A stretch of DNA of 64,000 bases. It comes from Macrosoma leucophasiata. Taxonomy: Eukaryota; Arthropoda; Insecta; Lepidoptera; Hedylidae. The stretch lies in NCBI GenBank assembly GCA_036365455.1, contig JAWQUS010000007.1, positions 16,198,001-16,262,000 on the forward strand. The letters are read 5' to 3'. The position numbers and the translations under genes were made by a program. A model generated the notes under the pieces. It was not told the origin of the DNA. It saw only the letters and a program-made list of their open reading frames with translations, and did not search any database. The stretch's first letter is position 1. Each line of letters opens with the position of its first letter. Positions 10,701-21,464 of the stretch are shown here, one piece after another.

Positions 10701-13700
10701 ACGCCTGTTACACGCATGAAAAAGGATCACGTTCCGCCTGAGAAGAGCATTCAACCGTGAGCGCTGAATAAGCGATAGACGAAAGTGTTCGGCTAAACGA
10801 CCAGCCTAAGCGTGCGGCTTGGGCTTCTTTTCCACTCCATCGGCTGATGCGTCTTGATAATAAATCAATTAAATTCCTAAAAGTACCTACGCTATTTTTT
10901 ATCAATTACTCATGACGTTATCAGGTATAATTAAAATCAATTTTTTGCCTACTTTTTTGAATTGGAAAGTATATGGAAGCAAGTGTTTTTTTTAATCGTA
11001 TCTGTATCACAAAATTGACATGTAAATAATTTAATGTTTTTAATTGAATAATTAATTATCTGTCATGTTTGAAAAATCATTTATTGCTAAATAATATTTA
11101 CATAATATAAAGTTATACCTAAACTAAAAGCAACATGCGTCTAAAAATTCCGCATCACTGCCTTCCTGTGTTATGGTACCCAGAAGGCTGGCGGCATTGC
11201 CTCGTTGGATGGCAATGCTGATTCTTTGACCTAAAAATTGGCCAGCCCTCTGGTCACGGGAAGTGTCGACCAGCCGTTTTGCGATCTCTTTGAATAAGAC
11301 CCGAGCACTGGGGCCCCATGGACCAAGAGTTTCGACCCCGAAAGGCACAAATATATAATCCCCTGGAAGGTTACTATATTTGCGCTGTTTCAGGGTCTCC
11401 GCAGTTGCAGCAGCAGTGCCAGCGGAACACGCCGTGCTTGGAAGATGGTATGGCGCTAAGGTGTCAACGCAAGTTGTGTCCCACACCAAAGGCCTACCCA
11501 TCTTCCAAGGCATCAATGACATACCGTCCGGTCTCCTTCCATCGTCACGTACCAAGCCGTTGGGTTCTAATATGGCTGGCACGCCGGCGGTGGAAAGGGC
11601 TCGGCGCAGAATGTCATTTAATTGGGCGTGCCTGGTGAATCTGCCGCAGGAGAGACCATGGTGCCCCAGGCGGTCGACAGCTTCACCACAGGGGCAGCGA
11701 TGCGGAGCGCAGCAAGATGTGCCTAGGCGGAGGCAAGAAGTGAGCCGGAAGGTGATGTCATCCATCTTTGTCCCGATGCTGGGTGATGGCAAAGCCTGTA
11801 ACCAGAGACCTGATTCCCACTCTCCAAGCGCCAAAAGACGGGCTCGCTCCGCAGCGTTGGTTGACGTTTCTATAAGATTTTTAAATGATTGTTATGTAAT
11901 TAATTTTCCTAAAAAGGTCACTTTCTTTTTTTAATAATATAGGTATCATCCATATCATAGCAATGTAGTAAGTTTCTTGGATGTCACCTTGGTCTTAACC
12001 TCATGTGAACCCGAAACTGTACTTCATTCGATATGTCAAGATGTCAACGCCTATAAACTTTTAGTGATGGTGAGTTGATTGAGTTGTTGCTCTGAAACTG
12101 TGGCGCTATAGCAAATGGGGCTTTTTAGCGGTTAATGCGCAGGCTCGTATCTTTGAGGGTTTGAACTGGACTATACTTAGTCTTCTCCAATGGCTCCAAA
12201 GAGTTCAGACACTAGTCTAGTTCTATTGTCCTCGATAAGCGCCTTCGCTAAGGTGCTAAACAAAACGAGGCAGTAAGTATTCCGCATCAAAATAACTCCT
12301 ACAGCTTTTTAAAGCTCAAGTGAGGCCCCATTCGAAATACTGCTCACTGCCACTGGCAACTCTTCAGGTGGCTCGTATGCTTGTCTTTAAATCCTTTGCG
12401 CTTTGACATAAAAAATGAAAAAATGTGGGTTAGGCCAATATTTTACTCATGACATCGAATGTACCTATACAATATTTGTCTTTTACTGTTTTTAACTACA
12501 TCTATGGTTCATAATAATACCTAATACCTCAATGCAATTTTTATAGGATGCTGTGCCGATAAGATTAAAAGGAATTCACTTCTTGCATACACCTGCCATC
12601 TTTGAAACATTTTTAAATCTGACAAGAAATTTTTTCTCGGAGAAAAACAGAAATCGAGTAAGTAAGGTTTTATCTTTTTGTAATTCAACAGTTCAGATAC
12701 TTACCTTGTAAAATTTTAAATGTTTAAATCATATTTTACGTTGTGCTTTTCAATTATGACAGTAATTTCATTATTTTCATAATTCTACTTATAAATAAAG
12801 TTAATATATATAAATTAAAGAAAATAAAAATCAATAGTGAATATCATTGTAGTAGGTTAATCAACAATTTTATTTTTATGACCTACATCAGATGTATCAA
12901 TACAACAGGTATTGATCTTTTCTATGTATTGCATATACACTAGGTAGGTACTACTACTTTGGTTTATTTCTGCAACACCGCAGCGATGTATAAAGCGAAC
13001 TCTTTATATTTTCATTTTTAAGTGAAATATTAATAAATTAAACAACCCACGCCATTTGTGTCATCAATAACGTTATAAATATTTCAGATACAAATACACA
13101 ATAAGGATTATGAGACATTACATAAACACGTGTCAAAAGAATGTTTACCTAAAGAGTACGGAGGAACTGGAAGTAGTATACAGGAAAGTTTAGGTTTGTA
13201 TTTGTTATCTTTACCGATTAAAAAAAAAGAAGGAGCATTTTTTGTTCGCTTACGGGCATCATGACGTAACAACCCCACCGTCCACTAGCGGATGAATTTT
13301 CTTCTACTGGAAGAGAATTCTTCCGCAAGTGCAGTCAGTCAACCGAACAATGGCGGTCATACCAATAGGACGGTAATAAATATAACAGCGCGGGATGGGC
13401 AGAAGCTTCATATAGCTTGTTGGTGGGGACTGGTCTGTTCTGGTTTGGAGGAGCTACATCACATTTAGTAGATAGCAGTTTATTTGCATCTATGCTATGG
13501 ACGTTCACATTATTTGATTTTTCACGATAATTTGTACTAGATTTAAGCTCTCATTTAAAAGAGCTCTTACTGAGTTTGTTGGCTAGCGGAGTTCTTCTCA
13601 GTAGTGACTGCACTTGGAACTCTGCTAAGTGAATAACTTTGATCTTGACGAATAAGTTTTTCTTTTTCTTCATTTATCATCATTGAAGGAATTGAAAAAA

Positions 13701-14568
13701 AATGTGATTATTATGTTTTAACTAAGTAGTTTAAATTCTAATTTTTAACTTACTATTAATATATGATTTTGCTTTACTTTATGTAATGGTTATTCACTCT
13801 AGGTATTTTATATATTTCTTGACGTTTTGAAAGTGTCTGTAAAGATCTATTCGAAATAAAAATATTTTCTATTTCTATTCTTCCCGCGGTAAAACTACCG
13901 TCACTGCGTTCGCCAATCCGCCTGCCAAGCGTGGCGATTATTCGATATTCTCCCCTGACTCACGACACATTTTTTTTATGTCATGAAAGTGGCTAACAAG
14001 CATGCAGTTCACAATGATGTTAAGTGACGACTGTAGCCTAGAGACACCTATACAAAGACCAGAGGTCAAAACGCAGATGCGTTGCCGCTTCTGTTATGCG
14101 TCTGTGCCGGAAATTACAGGGCCGTACATTACCACCTGACCGAAACACGATAGTGGTGAACACTACCATTTAGCAATAAGTATATAAGGAAATGCGATGG
14201 TGCCTACGCCCGCGAGCTCCGTCACTGGGGACTGGGACACCGTCAGTGAACTCTAGAACACGTATACCTACTTAATAGGCGGCACGGCCTACAGATATCA
14301 AGGTAGAAAGAGAAACCAAATGTTTTGTATATGATAAACAACACAATGAACAACGAGCATCTTAATTTAGATTAGTATACTAAGTACGAAGCTTAATTTG
14401 GTTCATCAATGTAATTTTTTTACAGAATATTGGGACGCCAAACTTCGAGAATATAGTTCGTGGTTTGAAGAGGAATTGAAATACGGGACTGATGAAACAA
14501 AAAGGAATGCTCCTAAGAGAAATAAATTCTTCTCTTTTCTTGGTGGATTAAAAAAAAATACACACTGA
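4722..14568 (+). CDS. CRAL-TRIO gene 2, complete, seven coding exons
   Basis: This gene encodes a 305-residue CRAL-TRIO (Sec14-like) carrier, the usual size for insect alpha-tocopherol-transfer-protein-like proteins. These are soluble proteins that hold a hydrophobic ligand in a closed pocket. Exons are 4722-4860, 6857-7013, 8241-8370, 9985-10116, 12547-12657, 13088-13193 and 14426-14568. All have GT/AG borders and matching phases (1,2,0,0,0,1) and total 918 nt. Residues 1-98 form the helical CRAL-TRIO N domain (ELNEDPN, then the WIASQPH and WLVAFLRGCKYN blocks). Residues about 99-258 form the lipid-binding domain, with EDDNYVVGG, the basic RLKGIHFLHTP strand and LPKEYGG. The tail is YWDAKLREYSSWFEEELKYG. 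The ATG at 4722 is the first in frame after an acceptor-like AG at 4710-4711. No AATAAA occurs soon after the stop. Confidence 0.9.
5037..5106. repeat. Imperfect inverted repeat in gene 2 intron 1
   Basis: Arms of 25 bp (5037-5061 and 5082-5106) match at 22 positions when one is reverse-complemented; the arm core is GGATTTGGTACGGAG. Together with the palindrome at 5206-5248 and the pair CGTAACAC / GTGTTACG, it probably belongs to one MITE-like element of about 220 bp. Confidence 0.5.
5206..5248. repeat. Near-perfect palindrome
   Basis: Two 21-bp arms (5206-5226 and 5228-5248) are exact reverse complements with a single base between them. The arm core is CATATTCTCTGGTGT. It would form a cruciform or an RNA hairpin within intron 1 of gene 2. 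Confidence 0.8.
5945..6135 (+). repeat. tRNA-derived SINE, family B
   Basis: A tRNA-like head (GGCTTAGTCCAGCGG, later GGGTTCCATCC as a weak B box) is followed by the family body GGCCTACAGATATTTG and GTCTGGGTGTTTGT. It ends TGATAGTGTAAGCG before an AT-rich tail. Other copies lie at 9163-9365 (+), 23605-23805 (-) and 35945-36115 (+). Confidence 0.7.
7823..8170 (-). repeat. SINE-like element, family C
   Basis: This is a GC-rich element on the minus strand. On that strand it runs from a CATGGCCCGGCGGCTAG head through GATCTACTCGGTTAAGCAC and CGAAGCACGTT-like blocks to a tail with CCCAGCAGTGGGACGTATAA, then an (ATT)n end. The plus-strand copy at 42888-43255 matches over its whole length. A fragment of the head occurs at about 15984-16074. 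Confidence 0.7.
9163..9365 (+). repeat. tRNA-derived SINE, family B
   Basis: The head has a clear B box (GGGTTCGATCCCC) after an A-box-like region near 9170. Then come GGCCTACAGATATTTGTCTG, GGCACCCACGACACAGG and a run of 14 T near 9351-9364 at the 3' end. Confidence 0.75.
9430..9690 (+). repeat. Dispersed repeat with AATGGCGGTCA core
   Basis: This element contains the blocks GCAGTCAGTCAACTGAACAATGG, broken here as GCAGTCAGTCAACTG and AACAATGGCGGTCA, then ACGCGGGATGGGCA, AAAACTACCGCCACTGCG and CGTGGCGATTAT. A second copy at 13232-13960 has the same order but is split by a later insertion. Confidence 0.6.
10250..10480 (-). repeat. tRNA-derived SINE on the minus strand
   Basis: On the minus strand, 10475 downwards begins with CGTTGGCTCAGTGGTCGC (an A-box-like block) and then TGGGTTCGATAACCAGG (a B-box-like block). 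A body follows that ends near 10250 with a family C-like stretch, CGTCGTGTCGG. It lies in gene 2 intron 4. Confidence 0.65.
10678..10922. mobile_element. Possible MITE with GATAACGTC ends
   Basis: Short terminal inverted repeats, GATAACGTC at 10678-10686 and its reverse complement GACGTTATC at 10914-10922, bound a 245-bp non-coding body of fairly high GC content. The body includes TTGGGCTTCTTTTCCACTCC. No clear target duplication was seen, so the ends are tentative. Confidence 0.4.
11121..11870 (-). pseudogene. Retroelement ORF, C-terminal fragment
   Basis: An open minus-strand frame of about 245 codons ends at 11124. It starts NAAERARLLALGEWESGLWL and contains LPSPSIGTKMDD, the cysteine/histidine block CPCGEAVDRLGHHGLSC, then RDDGRRPDGMSLMPW, VWDTTCVDTLAPYHL, WGPSARVLFKE and QRISIAIQRGNAASLLGT. 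This order is the conserved C-terminal tail found downstream of the RT in some invertebrate retroelement proteins. The naming rests on remembered family pattern, not on a search. It lies antisense in gene 2 intron 4 and is not a host exon. An in-frame stop upstream marks the 5' truncation. The lack of stops over about 740 bases suggests a fairly young insertion. Confidence 0.6.
13232..13960 (+). repeat. Dispersed repeat split by a nested LINE tail
   Basis: The outer repeat matches 9430-9690: GCAGTCAGTCAACCGAAC, AATGGCGGTCAT, GCGCGGGATGGGCAGAAG, then AAACTACCGTCACTGCG and CGTGGCGATTAT. Between about 13407 and 13880 is a foreign block ending ATTCGAAATAAAAATATT followed by TTCTATTTCTATTC, a typical non-LTR retrotransposon 3' end. 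Intron 6 of gene 2 thus holds an insertion within an insertion. Confidence 0.6.
13972..14236 (+). repeat. Dispersed repeat A
   Basis: This is a near full-length copy with TTTTTTTATGTCATGAAAGT, GCATGCAGTTCAC, ATGTTAAGTGACGACTG and the end blocks CACTACCATTTAGC and GCGAGCTCCGTCACTGG. It lies about 190 bases upstream of the last exon of gene 2. Confidence 0.75.
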
Positions 14569-14786
14569 TATAAATACCTATAACTGCCTGGGTAGTTTAA
14601 GTAGCCAAATATCTGAAAAAAGCACTGAGATGTGATACGTTTAGAAAATAATAACAGTCTAAAGAAAACAAACCTAATATGTTTAGTTCATTACGGTCTT
14701 ATACAAATTGAACTAGATGCAATTCAGCCAAAAGTTGTGTCCACAAATATGAGATAATTTATTGCTTTTTTTACTTCACACTATAG

Positions 14787-15064
14787 CTCCACACACAGAG
14801 TGCCGACCGCCTAATTCTTTAGCTTTCGATTATGACATCATCTTGTCAGTTTCATACCGCCTTACTTTTCCTGGAAGTGTTTTCGTCCGCAGGTATATAC
14901 TTAAGACATTGATATACAGGGTTTTTTTGTATATTAATGACTTAAGAGCAAAATGTTATAGGCGGTACGAAACCGACCATATAAAGTCCTAAGAAAGCAT
15001 TAGAGTAAGGCCACAGTTTCTATATTTACATAGTGGTAAGGCGGTCGTCCCTCTGTTTGTGGAG
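14787..15064. mobile_element. Foldback MITE, about 278 bp
   Basis: Terminal inverted repeats at 14787-14814 and 15037-15064 match at 24 of 28 positions (CTCCACACACAGAG type). A second nested pair, near GTTTCATACCGCC and GGCGGTACGAAAC, makes the whole element foldable. It has no coding capacity and sits just after gene 2. Confidence 0.65.
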
Positions 15065-15671
15065 TAGAGGCATTAAAATATATTAGCGGTCGGCCCCCAG
15101 GTCATCATAATTTCGGGAGTCAAATCTGTTTTTCTAGATGATGTATAAATATAATATGTTGATTAATTGATTAATATATTATTATAAGTTTGGACTTTTA
15201 TTTTGCTACCTTATTTATTTGTACATGCAATTACTCAAGTAAATGAAATACATATCTTTTGGATACATATCTATTGGTAAAACTCAATATAAAAAAGGAG
15301 AAAATTAATCGGCAGGCCAGATTATGACAATTGCTGCACGCGTATAATAATAAACTGCTCGACTTTGTTAGAACTCTGCTTAGTTATCTACAAATGTAAT
15401 AAAATTGGCTATTCTACAAATAAATATGGATGGAGACGTCAAAAAAGAGCTGATAGCAATTTATAAAAATAACGATATGTGATAGAGGTTTCAAAGAAAG
15501 GTTCTTAGAAAGCTGTAATCGCATTAATGTGAATGTTAGGTAATAAATTAGTAAAAATAAAAAAACAAAAATAAAATAATTCGTTACCTTTCAAAAAGTT
15601 GGCATGATTTGAAAGATTTCGAGTCTTGAATAGTTGTGACCAAGTGTGAGTAACCTTTAGTATTGTTTTTT

Positions 15672-16074
15672 TTTAAGGTAATGGTTGTGGCAAACAAACA
15701 TGCAGTTCACATTGAAGTGATGACTGCAGCCTATAGACACCAACACAAAGACCAAGGTCAAAATGCAGATGCGTTACCACTCCTGAGGCCTAAGGTGTTA
15801 TGCCTCTGTGCCGGAAACTACAGGGCCGTACATTAAATAGTCATTCATCATTTTAATAGGCAATGAATAGGTATTTTTATTGGTGGTAGAGTTCTAGTGT
15901 AGGAGCTCGAGGGTGTAGGCACCACCGCATTACCTAATTTATCTGCCGCTAAATGGTAGTGTTCAGCAGTAATGTATGGCCGTAAGCGATCTACTCGGTT
16001 AAGCATTACGGGCGCGGTCGGATGTGTGATGGGTGACTGCTAGTAGCAAATTAAAATGCGCGTTTCATTTTCAC
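15672..16074. repeat. Repeat A copies plus a family C fragment
   Basis: A plus-strand repeat A copy (15672-15836) is followed by an inverted fragment of the same repeat (about 15880-15983: GAGCTCGAGGGTGTAGGCAC, CGCTAAATGGTAGTGTTC). A piece of the family C SINE head follows (AAGCGATCTACTCGGTTAAG to GGGTGACTG). Confidence 0.6.
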
Positions 16075-16247
16075 TCAACTGTATAGAACCTCAAATTGTT
16101 GTCAACTGATTTACTATTCGGTCTTTGGTTGTGGTTACTTAGACATAATTTACGAGTACAGTTTATTTAGCTGACGATTTTTTTACTACAACTTTGACCA
16201 CATGAGCATGATTTTGCATACTATCGACCTCATGTAAAAGTATATTT

Positions 16248-16825
16248 TTTTATGTAAGAAAGGTGGCAAACAAGCATGCGGCTCACGTTGATGTTAAGTG
16301 ATGACTGCAGCCAATAAACAGCAACATAAACACTAGAGGTCATACGTCATGCAGATGCGTTGCCACCCCTGAGACCTTAGGTGTTATGTCTCTGTGATAG
16401 TTACCTATTACAATGTATAACAATATCTATCAGTATAAGTAATCCATTTAATTAGATAACAGTATTACTTTGTCTATCCTATAACATACGGAGATATGTT
16501 TGTGCATTGAGGTTTTCTTTTTGAAATATTTTTTTTTTTTTAGATTCTTTGATGTTTGGATATAGGTACCTAACTATACAGGTTTATTAGTAGTTAGAGC
16601 ATCACTAACTTCTCTAACGAACATAACTTCTCTACATCAATCCTAACAACATTTATTCCACGACTTTTTAAATTTTTACGGCCCCATAATTTCCAGCACA
16701 GAGGCATAACACCTTAGGCCTCAGGAGTGGTAACGCATCTGCATTTTGACCTTGGTCTATAGGCTGCAGTCATCACTTAACATCAATGTGAACTGCTTGT
16801 TTGCCACTTCCATTACATATTAAAA
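16248..16825. repeat. Two repeat A copies in opposite orientation
   Basis: A plus copy spans 16248-16400 (GGTGGCAAACAAGCATGC to GACCTTAGGTGTTATG) and a minus copy spans 16680-16825 (CATAACACCTTAGGCCTCAG to TGAACTGCTTGTTTGCC). The AT-rich spacer between them has no features. Confidence 0.65.
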
Positions 16826-16829
16826 TTTC

Positions 16830-17720
16830 CCATACAAAATTATTTTTTGCCTTTTAACTGGCATTAAAATTTACTCTTAGCATAGGTATGCCACGCACCT
16901 TTGCCCAGACAAAATATCGCCATGTGCAGCGGGGAGCGAGGTTGTTGGGAGACGCAGCGGCGCGGCAATGTTTTTTTGAACTTTTGAAAACATTTGTTGT
17001 TGTTTATTTTTTATTGGATTATTTATCAAGATTTGCAAAAAGTCGTAGAACAAATGTTGTTGGGATTGATCTAGAGAAACTGCCTGCAAGAGGTGATGCG
17101 TAAAGGAGATCCGCCACTTTGTATGGGGCATTGGTACATAATTGTACATCAATAAAACTTTTCGTCTTCAGACATTAGTACATATGCTACTATTTAAAAC
17201 ATATTTCACTTCGTTGAAGAATTGGGTTCGTGAGTAATACCAACTTAAAAATTGTAAGAATGAAGTCGTTTTTCCGTCATATTTTTTTTATTTTCGTACT
17301 AATAGGCGCTAATTTAAAATTGTCGGTTTGTATAGCTATTATCGCTAGGAAAGTAATTTTTACACTAAGTAATCACGCTTGTATCCACAAATACCTACCT
17401 ATGAATGCTTTTCACTGAACACCGAGCACTTTTTTTTGGCAAACTCCAGTCTACTTTTGCAGATTATAATAAATTGTTTACAGAAAAACTAACGAACACG
17501 ATCAACTGATTTGAACAGAAACCTCTAGCACTACCTACGTATTCCAAATCGCAAAAGCACTCGAAATTCTTTCTTTCTTTTGATTAATGGCAACTACCAA
17601 CTTTAAGGGTAATTCTGCCAAAGTCCGATATAGAAGAGGCACAAGTGAAAGGAAAATGCCCGGTAGATATGAAGGAGGATATCGAATGTAATTATTTAGC
17701 GTTTTGGTATCTACAACAAA
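16830..17720. other. Intergenic, no gene seen
   Basis: Short ORFs here (for example 16888-17103 and 17230-17418) have no recognisable domain, and they overlap others on the opposite strand. There is nothing supportable. Confidence 0.45.
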
Positions 17721-17795
17721 AGACAAAGACAAACACATAGGGTTAAGTTAGTATCAACAAAACAAATATAGTTAGTAGAAACAAATCAACACAGG

Positions 17796-18060
17796 TTACA
17801 ATTTAATATCATTTACACGGATGTATTTACAAAGAATATATACAGAAGGGGAATTGACACGCATAAGAAGGGAGTTTGAATTGGTAGGAAGAGGGATTTT
17901 TTGCGGGAGATGGGTATATAGGGAATTCTGGTTTAGAGGACAGTTGAAAAATATATGATCCGGGGTTCCTTCATCCAAGCCACACTCGCAGATAGAGCCA
18001 CTCGAAATTCGTTTCAACAAGCACAAAAACAAGCCAGTAGTCAAAACACACAGAAGTCAC
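17796..18060 (-). pseudogene. LINE ORF2 C-terminal zinc-motif fragment
   Basis: The minus-strand frame reads LLKRISSGSICECGLDEGTP, then DHIFFNCPLNQ. This is the CxC...HxxxxC motif at the C-terminus of R1/Jockey-type non-LTR retrotransposon ORF2 proteins. No RT core is present. It abuts the insertion point of the 1.66-kb dimer at 18081. Confidence 0.6.
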
Positions 18061-18080
18061 AGAACGCCAAGTGAATGACG

Positions 18081-21000
18081 TGACGTCAATCATAGATTAT
18101 ACAGTATATAGTATAGATTATACAGTATATAGGGTATAGATTGGCAACTGAACGTAAAGTTTGGGAAAAGTGAGGGGCATTCACCACTAGATAGCGCTTT
18201 CATGTGATTTTACGTAGGTACCAATAGATGGCGCTTGTATTTATTTGTATAAAGGGTACCTATATTATTAAGAACTCTGAATATATATTTTTTAATTCTA
18301 AACAAGTGGTTTATTACCTCTTGTTTAGAATTAAAAAAAAAACATTGATAAACAATATTTAAAGGCAGCCGATACGCCGTTTAATTTTCTGTTTAATGTA
18401 AATAACAACACTGCTTATCAAGTCAAAAATAAAATAAGGTATATACTTTTGAAGTGTTTTATTTCAAATTTAGTTCAACATAAGAACATATGTAGATATA
18501 TAATAACTGAGAATATTTTAATTGCTTGTGATACGAAAGAAAAAAAAGTTAAGGGGAAATACAATTGATACATTGACAGTCAATTTTATTTTATTTTTTC
18601 AATTAAATAAATAATCGTTCAAAAATTACTACAACTTAAAATAGTTCAATACATCACCAGAATGTTACATTTTCTCTTTTACGAACTGACAAAACATAAG
18701 TTTGGCAAAATAAAACTAGACATTCTCTTTCCATACCTTCACTTACAAATAATTTAACAGTAATGATAATAATACATCACAAAATCATTATTTCAACAGT
18801 TTTGTACAGCTAAATCAGCATTGAGCCAAGCAACAAAGCATCTTATAAATAATAAACGTACAGTGAAGATTTTCAGATTAAAAAAATTGAATTACTTAAA
18901 AAGTAACAATACATCACTTTTATGTGCCATTTGGTAAACAAGAATTTCAAATTCAAAATAGGTATAAAACTTCGGAAATTTATATTTAGAATATTTCCCA
19001 TCATCACTCCAGCTGAAAGACATCTACTGCTGGACAAAGTCTTCCCCAAAGATGCCCACAACAGAGTTGTGCGGTATTTGAGGAAAATATTCTTGCATAA
19101 GAAAGAAAGAAACATTTATTTGACACACAGCGAGACACATAAAACAGACATAAAACGTTGCTAACAATAAACAAAGAAAAGACAACATAATTTCTAAAAT
19201 TATTAGGTACATACCTTCACGTAATATGTGCCTCACGGCTGCGTCAAAAATGTGTCCTGTTCAGTAAATGTCAGGTAACTTCGTATATGAGGTACCTGAC
19301 GCTGGTTTTCAACAGGAACCTTAGCGAGAATGAACCACAGATGTAAAATGATTTATAATGGCACTAATACTTATACATGGTACATACAGATATAATACAT
19401 ATAATAAAACCATTAAAATAAAATACTTAATAAAACGATAAATGTAATAAATACTACCAATAAACAAATAGATAAATACCAGAGTAAATAAAATTACGAG
19501 CCATAGACAATACAGGTCAATTCATCATATTTTTCAAAACATTATTAAATGCATTTTTATTTTCTTAAAAAAAATACTGAGCAATATTATAGTGGATATA
19601 TAATTACTATAATTATTTAAACATGAAATATTAATTAACAAAATATACAGAGTTACTAGTGACATCTCCTGCCATATTGTGACATTAATTAGCAAAAGTT
19701 TATTTTCTGGCGGGGCATTCGTCGCTAGTTGGCGCTAGTGTATATGGAAAAAAGTGTTGAATTATTTTGTACTAAGTTTCATGGCCCTGGTATATAGGGT
19801 ATAGATTGGCAACTGAACGTAAAGATTGGGAAAAGTGAGGGGCATTCACCACTAGATAGCGCTTTCATGTGATTTTACGTAGGTACCAATAGATGGCGCT
19901 TGTATTTATTTGTATAAAGGGTACCTATATTATTAAGAAATCTGAATATATTTTTTTTAATTCTAAACAAGTGGTTTATTACCTCTTGTTTAGAATTAAA
20001 AAAAAACATTGATAAACAATATTTAAAGGCAGCCGATATGCCGTTTAATTTTCTGTTTAATGTAAATAACAACACTGCTTATCAAGTCAAAAATAAAATA
20101 AGGTATATACTTTTGAAGTGTTTTATTTCAAATTTAGTTCAACATAAGAACATATGTAGATATATAATAACTGAGAATATTTTAATTGCTTGTGATACGA
20201 AAGAAAAAAAAGTTAAGGGGAAATACAATTGATACATTGACAGTCAATTTTATTTTATTTTTTCAATTAAATAAATAATCGTTCAAAAATTACTACAACT
20301 TAAAATAGTTCAATACATCACCAGAATGTTACATTTTCTCTTTTACGAACTGACAAAACATAAGTTTGGCAAAATAAAACTAGACATTCTCTTTCCATAC
20401 CTTCACTTACAAATAATTTAACAGTAATGATAATAATACATCACAAAATCATTATTTCAACAGTTTTGTACAGCTAAATCAGCATTGAGCCAAGCAACAA
20501 AGCATCTTATAAATAATAAACGTACAGTGAAGATTTTCAGATTAAAAAAATTGAATTACTTAAAAAGTAACAATACATCACTTTTATGTGCCATTTGGTA
20601 AACAAGAATTTCAAATTCAAAATAGGTATAAAACTTCGGAAATTTATATTTAGAATATTTCCCATCATCACTCCAGCTGAAAGACATCTACTGCTGGACA
20701 AAGTCTTCCCCAAAGATGCCCACAACAGAGTTGTGCGGTATTTGAGGAAAAGATTCTTGCATAAGAAAGAAAGAAACATTTATTTGACACACAGCGAGGC
20801 ACATAAAACAGACATAAAACGTTGCTAACAATAAACAAAGAAAAGACAACACAATTTCTAAAATTATTAGGTACATACCTTCACGTAATATGTGCCTCAC
20901 GGCTGCGTCAAAAATGTGTCCTGTTCAGTAAATGTCAGGTAACTTCGTATATAAGGTACCTGACGCTGGTTTTCAACAGGAACCTTAGCGAGAATGAACC

Positions 21001-21464
21001 ACAGATGTGAAATGATTTATAATGGCACTAATACTTATACATGGTACATACAGATATAATACATATAATAAAACCATTAAAATAAAATACTTAATAAAAC
21101 GATAAATGTAATAAATACTACCAATAAACAAATAGATAAATACCAGAGTAAATAAAATTACGAGCCATAGACAATACAGGTCAATTCATCATATTTTTCA
21201 AAACATTATTAAATGCATTTTTATTTTCTTAAAAAAAATACTGAGCAATATTATAGTGAATATATAATTACTATAATTATTTAAACATGAAATATTAATT
21301 AACAAAATATACAGAGTTACTAGTGACATCTCCTGCCATATTGTGACATTAATTAGCAAAAGTTTATTTTCTGGCGGGGCATTCGTCGCTAGTTGGCGCT
21401 AGTGTATATGGAAAAAAGTGTTGAATTATTTTGTACTAAGTTTCATGGCCCTGACGTCAATCAT
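18081..21464. mobile_element. Inserted dimer of a 1.66-kb repeat with a 13-bp target duplication
   Basis: The 13-mer TGACGTCAATCAT occurs at 18081-18093 and again at 21452-21464. Between them are two nearly identical direct copies of a unit of about 1664 bp (about 18126-19789 and 19790-21451). Apparent differences are single bases and small indels. The left end carries two 21-bp repeats (TAGATTATACAGTATATAG), like a LINE or Penelope-like 3' tail read on the minus strand. Each unit has a strong hairpin (TTCTAAACAAG / CTTGTTTAGAA) and an antisense LINE 3' end (the segment with CACGGCTGCGTCAAAAATG). No intact ORF was recognised. The element class is uncertain. Confidence 0.75.
18289..18343. repeat. 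Hairpin in unit 1 of the dimer
   Basis: The arms TTTTTAATTCTAAACAAG and CTTGTTTAGAATTAAAAA are separated by about 13 bases. The same hairpin recurs in unit 2 at about 19950-20006. Confidence 0.7.

Noticed and set aside
11318..11934. Plus-strand ORFs of 106 and 184 codons
   Set aside because: They are shadows of the minus-strand retroelement frame at 11121-11870.
16877..17152. Opposed ORFs of 71 and 91 codons
   Set aside because: They overlap on opposite strands, have no recognisable motif and no splice sites.
18873..19236. Overlapping ORFs on both strands in the 1.66-kb units
   Set aside because: These frames overlap a CATCAT-type repeat and a LINE tail and have no protein-family character.
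20038..20232. 64-codon ORF in the second 1.66-kb unit
   Set aside because: The first unit has ACG in place of the ATG, the sequence is low-complexity AT-rich, and no domain is visible.
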